Below are positions 1 to 7,914 of a stretch of DNA of 15,147 bases, one piece after another. How positions within the stretch are numbered: the stretch's first letter is position 1; each line of letters starts with the position of its first letter. The notes below the pieces were generated by a model. The model was not told the DNA's origin, did no database searches, and saw only the letters and a list, made by a program, of their open reading frames with translations. This stretch comes from Saprospiraceae bacterium (lineage in GTDB: Bacteria; Bacteroidota; Bacteroidia; Chitinophagales; Saprospiraceae), in NCBI GenBank assembly GCA_023300835.1, contig JALZVB010000270.1, positions 1-15,147 on the forward strand, given 5' to 3'. Both the position numbers and the translations under genes were made by a program.

Positions 1-1086
1 TGCTTCTCCATCTACGTTGTTCTCTCCTAGTATCAATACATCCGCTTTGATATGACTTTTGTGGTAAGCTGTTGTCTGACCCATAAATCCCTTTACTGTT
101 CTTGTATGGTTCTGCGTTAACATCGCTGGAATAGGATCCCACTTTGCAGAAAAATCAAACAGCGTGAAATAATCTGTTTCTGGGGTAACCTTTCTTTTTC
201 TATGGTCTATTGTCGAGTACTCATACTCAAGCGGATTTTCTACGAGTTCAAATTCTTTAAATGCAAATGTCGCATCAAAATTCATTCTTTCGTCTACATT
301 TTTTTCTGCGCCATCTCCATCATAGATTTCAGCACAGATATCCATTCCATCACAGGCTAATGCTATGTCATAAGTATCTGTCGCAGAACACATCGCAAAC
401 ATAAATCCACCACCAATAACATACTCTCTTATCTTTTTGGTGACAGCCAATTTTAATTCAGATACTTTCTTGAAACCTAAGCTTGTAGATAGTTCTTCCA
501 TTTTGGCTTGATTGGCTTTATACCATGGCTTTGTCCCTTGAGACTGATAGAACTTGCCATATTGACCTGTAAAATCCTCGTGGTGTAAGTGCAACCAATC
601 ATACTGCGCCAGCTTATCATCAAGGACCTCTCTGTCATAAATAGTTTCGTATGGAATCTCAGCATAGGTGAGTACCATTGTTACGGCATCATCCCAGGGT
701 TGTACTTTCTCCCCTTTAGCGTTGAAGTCTGGTGTATACACGGCGATCTTAGGAGACTTTTCCAGTTTAATCGTTTCTTGATTCTTTCCGGGGTCAGCTA
801 TTTCTTTTCTCATAGTTGCCCACTGCCCATCAGATATGACTTTATAAGAAACACCTCTGGTTTTACATTCTTTTACGATTCTATCACTATACGTAAATGC
901 AAAACTGCCCCCTTCATAATTAAGTAACCAATAAGCTTCTACCCCATTTTCTATGACCCAAAAGGTTATTCCATAGGCTTTGAGGTGGTCTTTCTGCGTA
1001 TTGTGCTCCATCGGTATAAAAATCATAGAAGCCTTAAGACAAAAAGTCAAAAGAAGACAACTGAACAGTGTAATAAGTCGTTTCAT
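1..1086 (-). CDS. Secreted Bacteroidota protein usually labelled 'asparagine synthetase B' (C-terminus cut by window edge)
   Basis: Translating the minus strand from the ATG at 1086-1084 gives 362 codons without a stop up to the left window edge. From memory, relatives are about 420 residues, so roughly 60 are missing. Residues 1-20 look like a signal peptide: basic MKR, a hydrophobic stretch, then LKA before Ser. Cys17 follows Phe, so it is a poor lipobox. Visible motifs are QPWDDAVTMVLTYAEIPY, WLHLHHEDFTGQYGKF (Trp164, His166, His168, His169, Glu170, Asp171), GGGFMFAMCSATD (Cys233, Asp237) and NHTRTVKGFMGQT. I recognise these from Bacteroidota proteins annotated asparagine synthetase B. The sequence shows neither an N-terminal Cys2 glutaminase nor an ATP-pyrophosphatase signature, so that label is probably wrong. 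The GGGFMFAMCSATD stretch recalls glutamine-amidotransferase-like/ThuA folds, which is inference. Function is unknown and the location is predicted periplasmic or extracellular. It is divergent from the VWA gene at 1355. Confidence 0.85.
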   Translation of the reverse strand, partial: MKRLITLFSCLLLTFCLKASMIFIPMEHNTQKDHLKAYGITFWVIENGVEAYWLLNYEGGSFAFTYSDRIVKECKTRGVSYKVISDGQWATMRKEIADPGKNQETIKLEKSPKIAVYTPDFNAKGEKVQPWDDAVTMVLTYAEIPYETIYDREVLDDKLAQYDWLHLHHEDFTGQYGKFYQSQGTKPWYKANQAKMEELSTSLGFKKVSELKLAVTKKIREYVIGGGFMFAMCSATDTYDIALACDGMDICAEIYDGDGAEKNVDERMNFDATFAFKEFELVENPLEYEYSTIDHRKRKVTPETDYFTLFDFSAKWDPIPAMLTQNHTRTVKGFMGQTTAYHKSHIKADVLILGENNVDGEA

Positions 1087-1108
1087 AGTTCTAATGTGTT
1101 AATAGCAA

Positions 1109-1116
1109 TAAAGATA
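1109..1116 (-). promoter_or_regulatory. Possible Bacteroidota -7 promoter element for the minus-strand secreted protein
   Basis: On the minus strand the sequence reads TATCTTTA, one base from the TAnnTTTG consensus, 22 bp upstream of the start codon. No clear TTG -33 element is seen at the right spacing, so this is a weak call. Confidence 0.2.
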
Positions 1117-1216
1117 GCACTTATTGGATAACGATCAGGTGTATGAGATGGTTTGTGATATCTAAGAATTACGTATTTGTTAACTAATACCACTTACGTT
1201 TCAGGATCTCAGTTAT

Positions 1217-1230
1217 ATTTCAATTGAAAT
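1217..1230. promoter_or_regulatory. 14-bp perfect palindrome in divergent intergenic region, candidate operator
   Basis: ATTTCAATTGAAAT is a perfect inverted repeat with no spacer, near the middle of the 268-bp divergent region (1087-1354). Its placement between two outward-facing genes and its two-fold symmetry fit a binding site for a dimeric regulator. It is A+T-rich, so chance occurrence is possible. I see no other gene, RNA or repeat in this intergenic stretch. Confidence 0.3.
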
Positions 1231-1354
1231 GCGACAACTTGAAGTAAAAATGGCATTAAACCATGGAATTGGAATCTCAAAGCGGGTAAAAAACAATACA
1301 TTAGCTGATTAGTTAATATCTATTTCTTTTAGAAAGTCAAGAATTTTGCGATAG

Positions 1355-3454
1355 TTGGAGAATATAAAAATTTCTTACCCAGGGTATTTTGTAATATTAA
1401 TTGCTGTAATAGCCGTCTTGTATGCGTTATCACTATACACTAGAGACAAGCGAATAACTGAGAATAAGTCTTGGTTACCTTATGTGTTAGGCTTCTTTAG
1501 GTTTTTTAGCGTACTGGGTATTCTTTGGCTATTACTGGCGCCACTGTTCAAGCACTTTATCTCAGAGGAACAAAAACCACTTGTCCTTATCACTCAAGAC
1601 AGAAGTGGATCTATACAGGCCACAACTGATGCCGCAATTATAGAAAAAGTTCAGAATGGATTGGGTCAGCTAGGAGCTACACCAGACAGTCCTTATGAAA
1701 TACAATCTATATACTTCGGAGAAAATATAACTACGGGATCAACCGATTCTATCAACTCAGAAAGCACCAATATATCCAAACCACTAGAGTATATCGCCGA
1801 TTCTTATAAAGGACAGAATCTCGCAGCCATAATACTCGCCACTGATGGGATCTACAACGAAGGCAAAAATCCACTCTATGTTGACCTGCAATCTACCGTT
1901 CCTATCTATACCGTACCGATGGGTGACACGACAATACGTACTGATCTACTTATAAAAAACGTATTGCATAACCGTGTAGCTTATCTCAATGATAAGTTTA
2001 TCATAGAAACAGATGTGCAAGCATATAACTCAAAAGGTGCAAGAAGCCAATTAACCTTGTACAAATACACAGGTTCTAAAAAGACAAAAATAGACTCTAA
2101 ATCTATAGTCATTGACTCGGATAATTTCTTTAAATCTTATCAATTTGAATTGTCAGCAGATCAAGTGGGTAACGTAAAATATGTTGTAGAAGCCGCTAGA
2201 ATAAACAATGAAGTAAGCTCAGCAAATAACAGCCGGAATATATATCTAGAAGTGCTAGACGCTAGACAGAAAATACTACTCGTTTCACATGCTACACATC
2301 CAGATATTAAGGCTATCAAGCAAATTGTAACGAATAATAAAAATTACGAAATAGAAATCAAGCATGGCAAAAATGCGCCATCTACCATAGGCAAATACGA
2401 CATAGTCATAATGCATAATTTGCCAAGTGTAAAGTATCCAGTAAGTGGTTTATTAAATGAGATTGAAAAATCTAAAAAGCCAGTATTCTATGTTATCGGT
2501 GCTGAGACCAATATTACATCATTGAATAGTCATCAAGATATTGTAAAAATAAAAGGTAGCAATAAAAGCCTCAACAGCATAACCCCGCTAGTTAAGAGAG
2601 ACTTTAATCTATTCACGATGAGTGACAACTTGATTAACCATCTGCAACAATACGTTCCTCTTAAGGTGCCTTTCGGCGAATACACAACACAACCAACAGC
2701 AAAAGTCCTCCTTAATCAAAAGATAGGTACAGTAGATACGGATTATCCATTGTTGGCTTATTCTGATGTCAACAATCACAAGCAAGCCATACTTACCGGC
2801 GAAGGCATATGGAGATGGCGCCTATACGAATATCAAGAATATACAGATCATAAAATAACCGAAGAACTCATAAGCAAGACCTTACAATTCATATCTAAGA
2901 AAGAAGATAAAAGACAGTACAGGGCTTATGTAAGTAAAAACAGTTTCAAAGAGAATGAGAACATCCTATTTGATGCCCAACTCTATAATGAAAACTATGA
3001 AGCTATAAATACCCCAGGTGCTAATCTCGTTATATCAAACAGTAGTGGAGAAAAGTTTGACTATAGCCTCTCTAAGCAGAATAACATCTACTTTCTTGAT
3101 GCGGGAAGATTCAAAGAAGGCAATTATACCTTCACTTCAGCGACACAGTATAACGGTAAGAAATTAACGGCTTATGGCAAATTCAATGTTCAGTCTATTA
3201 TAAAAGAGCAATACGATATTACTGCCAAACATGACATGCTGTTCAATTTATCCGAAGAGAGTGGCGGTAAGGTTATCTATCCACATGACCTCAATCAATT
3301 AGAGGAAATATTAGCGAGTAGTAAAAATATGAAATCTATTATCTATCAGTCTGCGCAGACAACGCCGATGCTTAATTTTAGATGGTTTCTGGGATTGCTT
3401 ATTCTTTTTCTAGCTTTGGAATGGATTCTTAGAAGGTATTTCGGGAATTATTAA
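1355..3454 (+). CDS. Large membrane protein with von Willebrand factor A-type domain (BatA-like architecture)
   Basis: This is a 699-residue protein. Two N-terminal membrane segments lie at about residues 11-28 and 41-64, and one C-terminal segment at about 676-692, so the bulk faces the periplasm or is held between membrane anchors. After TM2 comes a VWA-like fold with an intact MIDAS start, Asp82-Arg-Ser-Gly-Ser86, and a later Thr163-Asp164-Gly165. From about residue 303 (RQKILLVSH) a Rossmann-like segment resembles class I glutamine-amidotransferase folds. A beta-rich region at about 515-620 (YVSKNSFKENENILFDAQLY) may be an Ig/macroglobulin-like module. The start is TTG at 1355, directly after an in-frame TAG at 1352-1354, so no upstream extension is possible. 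The next in-frame ATG would delete both N-terminal helices and the MIDAS. Family knowledge suggests an envelope-associated metal-dependent protein-binding role. The precise function is unknown. Confidence 0.85.
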   Translation: MENIKISYPGYFVILIAVIAVLYALSLYTRDKRITENKSWLPYVLGFFRFFSVLGILWLLLAPLFKHFISEEQKPLVLITQDRSGSIQATTDAAIIEKVQNGLGQLGATPDSPYEIQSIYFGENITTGSTDSINSESTNISKPLEYIADSYKGQNLAAIILATDGIYNEGKNPLYVDLQSTVPIYTVPMGDTTIRTDLLIKNVLHNRVAYLNDKFIIETDVQAYNSKGARSQLTLYKYTGSKKTKIDSKSIVIDSDNFFKSYQFELSADQVGNVKYVVEAARINNEVSSANNSRNIYLEVLDARQKILLVSHATHPDIKAIKQIVTNNKNYEIEIKHGKNAPSTIGKYDIVIMHNLPSVKYPVSGLLNEIEKSKKPVFYVIGAETNITSLNSHQDIVKIKGSNKSLNSITPLVKRDFNLFTMSDNLINHLQQYVPLKVPFGEYTTQPTAKVLLNQKIGTVDTDYPLLAYSDVNNHKQAILTGEGIWRWRLYEYQEYTDHKITEELISKTLQFISKKEDKRQYRAYVSKNSFKENENILFDAQLYNENYEAINTPGANLVISNSSGEKFDYSLSKQNNIYFLDAGRFKEGNYTFTSATQYNGKKLTAYGKFNVQSIIKEQYDITAKHDMLFNLSEESGGKVIYPHDLNQLEEILASSKNMKSIIYQSAQTTPMLNFRWFLGLLILFLALEWILRRYFGNY

Positions 3455-3464
3455 GTCTAATATT

Positions 3465-3479
3465 ACATTAGGCTAATGT
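3465..3479. repeat. Short palindrome ACATTAG-G-CTAATGT after the VWA gene
   Basis: Seven-base arms flank one central G, 10 bp past the VWA stop codon. As RNA it would form a 6-bp A+U-rich stem with a GGC loop and no following U tract. It may be a weak terminator, an RNA-stabilising hairpin or chance. Confidence 0.25.
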
Positions 3480-3542
3480 CAGTATAAGTACTGAAACAGT
3501 CAAACTAATAATAAGTAAACAATAAACGCATAAATAGTAAAT

Positions 3543-4103
3543 ATGAGAGGTCTAATGAGATTGTTGATAATGTTCGGTCCTATGTTGTTCCGTCAATTTC
3601 AAAAATATCAAAGAAAAGGTCAACGCAACAGCGGCAAACTTGCTACACCACAAGATGATTATAATAGAAGGTCACAGCAACAGCAGCAACAACAACCTGC
3701 TGCTAGAAACAACAGAGAATATGATTCTCGCCACAGCAATGATCAACGTCGTAATAATCAGCCCATTAATGATCGACAAGGCAATGATCAATATGAAGGT
3801 CGCAAGAGAGTAAATAGATCTCAACAAACACCTCTTAAGCCAGAAAAGTCACTGGAGGAAAAACAATTTGATCTTAAGGATGAAGAAATTATGTTGGATA
3901 ATAATGATCTCAAACATTTTGATAAAAACAAAAAAACAGACTATACAGCGAAGAAAAAGAAAATTCAACCTTTAATAGAGAAGAATTCAAAGTCTGAGCC
4001 TAAGTTTGGTGACAACAATCCACTCGATGAAGATCAAATAAACAAGCCTAAAGAGGATGGCGGATTCAAATTGAGGGATTTGTTTTTGGAGAAAGATGAG
4101 TAG
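3543..4103 (+). CDS. Hypothetical Q/N-rich, highly charged, probably disordered protein
   Basis: This 186-residue protein is not recognised as any family. Residues 1-16 (MRGLMRLLIMFGPMLF) form a short hydrophobic or amphipathic segment that could touch a membrane, followed by a basic patch (RQFQKYQRKGQR). Residues about 27-100 are dominated by Q, N, R and D, with seven consecutive glutamines at 45-51 (3675-3695) encoded by a mix of CAG and CAA codons. The remainder is rich in K, E and D, with a final GGFKLRDLFLEKDE. Composition predicts intrinsic disorder with a tethered N-terminus. The coding call rests on a long open frame, an ATG start in a plausible 88-bp gap after the VWA gene, and a stop just before the tRNA promoter. 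It may be co-transcribed with the VWA gene. I infer no function. Confidence 0.65.
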   Translation: MRGLMRLLIMFGPMLFRQFQKYQRKGQRNSGKLATPQDDYNRRSQQQQQQQPAARNNREYDSRHSNDQRRNNQPINDRQGNDQYEGRKRVNRSQQTPLKPEKSLEEKQFDLKDEEIMLDNNDLKHFDKNKKTDYTAKKKKIQPLIEKNSKSEPKFGDNNPLDEDQINKPKEDGGFKLRDLFLEKDE

Positions 4104-4129
4104 ACCCTTTTTCTTTTCTAAAAGAGTTC

Positions 4130-4137
4130 TATATTTG
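4130..4137 (+). promoter_or_regulatory. Bacteroidota -7 promoter element (TATATTTG) for the initiator tRNA
   Basis: TATATTTG is an exact match to the TAnnTTTG element used by Bacteroidota housekeeping sigma factor. It sits 75 bp upstream of the mature tRNA 5' end and 27 bp after the preceding stop codon. The expected TTG at -33 is replaced by a T-rich stretch, so the match is half-complete. It implies a precursor leader of roughly 70 nt before the tRNA. Confidence 0.5.
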
Positions 4138-4211
4138 CACTCCGTTCGAAAGATGAATGGCTAAAAAAACAAAAGAATACCAGCTAATTACTGGTTCTAA
4201 GATAAATACAT

Positions 4212-4284
<73 letters not shown>

Positions 4285-4288
4285 CTAT

Positions 4289-4326
4289 AACCCCTGTAAG
4301 TCATTGATTTACAGGGGTTTTCTTTT
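4289..4326 (+). terminator. Intrinsic terminator of the tRNA-fMet gene
   Basis: AACCCCTGTAA (4289-4299) and TTACAGGGGTT (4309-4319) form a perfect 11-bp stem with a 9-nt loop, followed by TTTCTTTTT. It lies directly after the tRNA, as expected for a monocistronic tRNA transcript, and separates it from the HDAC-priA pair. Confidence 0.9.
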
Positions 4327-4400
4327 TCATTATCACTAAAATCAGGACTTCATAGGACGTAATGTAAAGCGTCAACTACATCCTATTAATATTATAATTC

Positions 4401-4415
4401 AGCATAGTATATGCT
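4401..4415 (+). promoter_or_regulatory. Small inverted repeat spanning the HDAC-like start codon
   Basis: AGCATA (4401-4406) and TATGCT (4410-4415) are perfect complements separated by GTA. The right arm contains the ATG at 4411, so in mRNA the start codon could be folded into a 6-bp stem with a 3-nt loop. The stem is short and A+U-rich. It could damp initiation or be chance. Confidence 0.25.
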
Positions 4416-5313
4416 AAAAATAGCCTACTCTGATGTCTACAAATATGACCTTCCTCAAGGGCATAGATTTCCTATGATTAAGTATGAATTATTACCAGAA
4501 CAACTATTGTATGAAGGGACTGTATCTAAAGATAACTTTTTTGAACCAGGTAAGCTAACTCATGATCAATTACTTACAACCCATACGGCCACCTATCTTG
4601 ACAAACTAAACAACCTAAGTCTTAATAGAAAAGAAATAAGAAACATTGGTTTCCCTGTCCAAAAATCACTCATAGAAAGAGGGAAAATCATTTCATCTGG
4701 GACGTATGAGTGCGCCATGTATGCATTACAATATGGCGTCAGTATGAATATTGCAGGAGGGACACATCACTCCTATGCAGACAGAGGAGAAGGATTCTGC
4801 ATATACAATGACATGGCTCTTGCTTCTAACTTACTCATGTCGTCAGCGCAAGTAAAACAGGTATTATTTATTGATCTAGATGTACATCAGGGGAATGGGA
4901 ATGCACATATATTCAGAGATAGCCCTAGTGTTTATACATTCAGTATGCACGGAGCTAATAACTATCCCCTCAGGAAAGAAAAATCTGATATGGATATCGG
5001 AGTACCGGATAAGATAGAAGATGATGCGTATCTTGCGATATTAAAGAGAACACTACCTTATTTGTTTGATACAGTACAACCTGAGGTTGTGTTTTATTTA
5101 GCTGGTGTAGATGTATTGGAATCTGATAAACTGGGTAGACTGAAACTAACTAAAAAAGGCTGCTCAGCTAGAGATAAAATGGTTCTAGATTTGTGTAAAC
5201 TAAATAGTGTCCCTGTTGTAGTTACAATGGGAGGCGGTTATTCTGAGCGGCTAGCAGATATTATAGATGCACATGCCAATACCTATAGGATTGCCCAGTC
5301 TATATTTTTTTGA
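4411..5313 (+). CDS. Histone deacetylase-family (AcuC/HDAC-like) zinc hydrolase
   Basis: This 300-residue protein has the usual length of a single-domain bacterial arginase/deacetylase-fold enzyme. The active site is complete: the His119-His120 charge-relay pair in GGTHHSYADRGEGFCIYND, zinc ligands Asp157 and His159 in DLDVHQGNG, the third ligand Asp234 in AGVDVLESDKLG, and catalytic Tyr277 in GGGYS. The family hydrolyses acetyl-lysine or other amide-linked acyl groups (proteins, acetylpolyamines). The motif style, especially the AGVD-LESD-LG segment, resembles the class IV/HDAC11-like bacterial branch, which is recognition rather than a tree. No signal peptide is visible, so it is cytoplasmic. 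It ends 18 bp before priA on the same strand, so the two are probably one transcript. The substrate cannot be read from sequence. Confidence 0.93.
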   Translation: MLKIAYSDVYKYDLPQGHRFPMIKYELLPEQLLYEGTVSKDNFFEPGKLTHDQLLTTHTATYLDKLNNLSLNRKEIRNIGFPVQKSLIERGKIISSGTYECAMYALQYGVSMNIAGGTHHSYADRGEGFCIYNDMALASNLLMSSAQVKQVLFIDLDVHQGNGNAHIFRDSPSVYTFSMHGANNYPLRKEKSDMDIGVPDKIEDDAYLAILKRTLPYLFDTVQPEVVFYLAGVDVLESDKLGRLKLTKKGCSARDKMVLDLCKLNSVPVVVTMGGGYSERLADIIDAHANTYRIAQSIFF

Positions 5314-5331
5314 TAATACTTGTAAATTAGA

Positions 5332-7779
5332 ATGTTCGAGAAATATAAGTACATCAATGTTATTTTACCCTTGGCTATACCTAAGGCCTATAGTTATCGT
5401 GTGCCTGAGGAGTTTTGGGAAGATATCCAGTTTGGTGTCCGTGTAGAAGTACCACTACGTAACAAGCTATTGTCTGGAATTCTTTTAGAAGAAATAGAAA
5501 AACCAGGTGGGTTACACCAACTCAAAAGCATAAGAGCTGTAATCGATACCACACCAATAATAAATCCATTCCAATATAAGCTCTGGAAATGGATGTCAAG
5601 CTATTACCTCACAACCATAGGAGAGGTAATGAATATAGCTTTACCATCTGGATTGAAACTCAATAGCGAAACAAAGTTAATTTCTAACTTCCATATAGAT
5701 GATATAGAACTAGAACTAAATGACAAAGAGTATTTATTAGCAGAAGCTATTTCAATACACAAAGAACTTAGTATTTCTCAAGCTCAAGATATACTGCAAC
5801 AGAAAACAGTTTATCCATATATAAAGTCTCTTTTAGAAAAAGAAATTCTAGTTGTCAAAGAAGAACTGAAGTCTGGATTCAAAGTTAAAAAAGCAGACTT
5901 TATTAAACTTCCTAAATCTCTGGAAACTCAAGATGCTCTTAACGAAGCTTTCCAAAAAATCACTCGTTCAGGAAAACAAACTAAGGCATTGTTGGCTTAT
6001 GTCCAATTATCAAAAAAACAAAAATGGATACCCAAAACAGATATTTACGAGCTGGCACAAGTTGATAATTCTGTTATTAAGGCCCTAGTCAAAAAAGAGA
6101 TTTTTGAAATAGAAAGCAAAGAGGTAAGTCGTATCTCACGAGAAGTAATAGAACAGAAAGAATTGCCTCTTTTAAATAAATTTCAAGTTCAAGCCAAAAA
6201 AGAAATCAATGAAGTCTTATCTGAGAAAGATATCGTCCTCCTATTTGGTGTAACAGGTAGTGGAAAGACCCGACTGTACATTGATCTGATAAAAGAAACC
6301 ATAAAAAAAGGAAAACAAGTCCTTTTTCTAATTCCTGAAATTGCACTTACTACACAGATCGTAGATCGATTGATGACCTTATTCTCTGAGAATATTGGTG
6401 TCTATCACAGTAAGATGAACAATAACAATAGAGTAGAATTATGGAATGCTGCGCTTAATGGTAGGCCTTTGATTGTAGGTGCTAGATCGAGTATGTTCCT
6501 CCCTTTCTGTAACTTAGGACTGATTGTAGTTGACGAAGAACATGATCCCTCATATAAACAATCTGATCCTGCGCCTAGATACAATGGTCGTGATACCGCA
6601 TTATATCTTGCCAGACTACATTCCGCTAAGGTGATTCTGGGAACTGCAACGCCTTCATTAGAAACATATTTAAATACAATTAACGGAAAGTTTGGTAAAG
6701 TAAGGTTATCAGAAAGACACGGTAAGTCTGAGATGCCAGAGATAGAAGTCATAGATCTAAGAGAACAACACAAGAAAGGACTGATGACTTCTATCTTCAG
6801 TAAACCTATGAAAGATGCAATTGAATTAGCGCTTTCAAAAAAAGAACAAGTCCTTATATTTCAGAATCGAAGAGGCTACTCTCCTACCCTACAATGTAAA
6901 ACCTGTGATTTTCATGCAGGATGTCCCAACTGTGATCTAAGTCTGACAGTACATCAGTTTTATAATGAACTGCGTTGTCATTATTGCAGTTACAAATTGA
7001 GACTACCTAAACTGTGTCCGCAGTGTGGATCTGATCATCTAGATAAAATGGGATTTGGAACTGAAAAAATAGAAGAAGAAATAAGACAAATATTTCCTGA
7101 AGCAACTGTAGCTAGGATGGATTATGATACGGCAAAAACAAAAAATGCATACGAGAGAATACTATCAAACTTTAGAGAACAAAAAGTAAATATCCTTGTA
7201 GGCACCCAGATGATTACCAAAGGACTTGACTTCGATAACATTTCACTTGTAGGTGTTTTGGCTGCTGATAAGATTCTATATTTTCCTGATTTCAAAGCTA
7301 ATGAGCGAGCTTTTCAATTATTTACACAAGTTGCTGGTAGAGCTGGAAGAAGAGAAAAAAAAGGTAAGGTGATCCTACAAACCTATAATCCGCAACATCC
7401 CGTAATTTTAGAAGCACAAACTTATAATTACAAATCATTCTATGATAGAGAACTAGGAGAAAGAAAAAACTTCAAGTATCCGCCGTACTTCAGAATGATT
7501 TTAATTATAGTAAAACATACTAAACCAGAGGTCTGTGAAAAAGCAGCTCAAATAATAGCTAAAAACATAAGAAATGAGATTGGGAATCGACTAATTGGCC
7601 CTGCTCAACCTGGTATAGCAAGGCTGAGAGGTTACTACCTCCAGCAGATTATTATCAAAATGGAGAAAGATTCTAAAGTTGTAAATCATATAAAATCACT
7701 CATATTGAAAACAAAAGGGGATGTTATGCAACTTTCTGGTTTTAAGAGTCTCAGAGTGATCGTTAATGTTGATCCATAA
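5332..7779 (+). CDS. priA: Primosomal replication-restart helicase PriA (primosomal protein N')
   Basis: This 815-residue 3'-5' DNA helicase reloads the replisome at stalled forks. The length fits PriA proteins of this phylum. The N-terminal about 110 residues form the 3'-DNA-binding domain. Walker A is GVTGSGKT (306-313) and Walker B DEEH is at 401-404. ATPSLETYL follows in the helicase core. Eight cysteines (522, 525, 531, 534, 549, 552, 562, 565) form the two-zinc insertion typical of PriA. The FGTEKIEEE segment follows, then GTQMITKGLDFD from 624 and the arginine-finger motif QVAGRAGR (666-673). All catalytic motifs are intact. The start at 5332 gives the conserved N-terminus and follows the HDAC-like stop by 18 bp. 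A weak hairpin follows the stop codon. Confidence 0.97.
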   Translation: MFEKYKYINVILPLAIPKAYSYRVPEEFWEDIQFGVRVEVPLRNKLLSGILLEEIEKPGGLHQLKSIRAVIDTTPIINPFQYKLWKWMSSYYLTTIGEVMNIALPSGLKLNSETKLISNFHIDDIELELNDKEYLLAEAISIHKELSISQAQDILQQKTVYPYIKSLLEKEILVVKEELKSGFKVKKADFIKLPKSLETQDALNEAFQKITRSGKQTKALLAYVQLSKKQKWIPKTDIYELAQVDNSVIKALVKKEIFEIESKEVSRISREVIEQKELPLLNKFQVQAKKEINEVLSEKDIVLLFGVTGSGKTRLYIDLIKETIKKGKQVLFLIPEIALTTQIVDRLMTLFSENIGVYHSKMNNNNRVELWNAALNGRPLIVGARSSMFLPFCNLGLIVVDEEHDPSYKQSDPAPRYNGRDTALYLARLHSAKVILGTATPSLETYLNTINGKFGKVRLSERHGKSEMPEIEVIDLREQHKKGLMTSIFSKPMKDAIELALSKKEQVLIFQNRRGYSPTLQCKTCDFHAGCPNCDLSLTVHQFYNELRCHYCSYKLRLPKLCPQCGSDHLDKMGFGTEKIEEEIRQIFPEATVARMDYDTAKTKNAYERILSNFREQKVNILVGTQMITKGLDFDNISLVGVLAADKILYFPDFKANERAFQLFTQVAGRAGRREKKGKVILQTYNPQHPVILEAQTYNYKSFYDRELGERKNFKYPPYFRMILIIVKHTKPEVCEKAAQIIAKNIRNEIGNRLIGPAQPGIARLRGYYLQQIIIKMEKDSKVVNHIKSLILKTKGDVMQLSGFKSLRVIVNVDP

Positions 7780-7801
7780 GACAATATGTAAGATATTTGT
7801 C
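7780..7801 (+). repeat. Imperfect hairpin immediately after priA, possible weak terminator
   Basis: GACAATAT and ATATTTGTC can pair with one bulged base around a GTAAG loop, starting right after the priA stop codon. No clean T tract follows. The rest of the 135-bp gap to the kinase gene (7780-7914) shows no good promoter match. Confidence 0.25.
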
Positions 7802-7914
7802 ATGTTTATTATAGATACGGCTTATTTGTTGTTATCTACATACATAACTCTTAATACCCAAAGAGATAAAACATACCCTTGTTTTAATGTGATTGGTTTA
7901 CAAAGGACTATTTA

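Noticed and set aside
589..927. Plus-strand 112-codon open frame
   Set aside because: It is antisense to the well-supported minus-strand secreted protein, with no recognisable features.
4352..4385. ATAGG...CCTAT inverted pair upstream of the HDAC-like gene as a structured leader or riboswitch
   Set aside because: The arms are only 5 bp with poorly nested inner pairs and no resemblance to a known riboswitch.
6405..6773. Minus-strand 122-codon open frame inside priA
   Set aside because: It lies opposite the conserved helicase core of priA, so it is a shadow frame.
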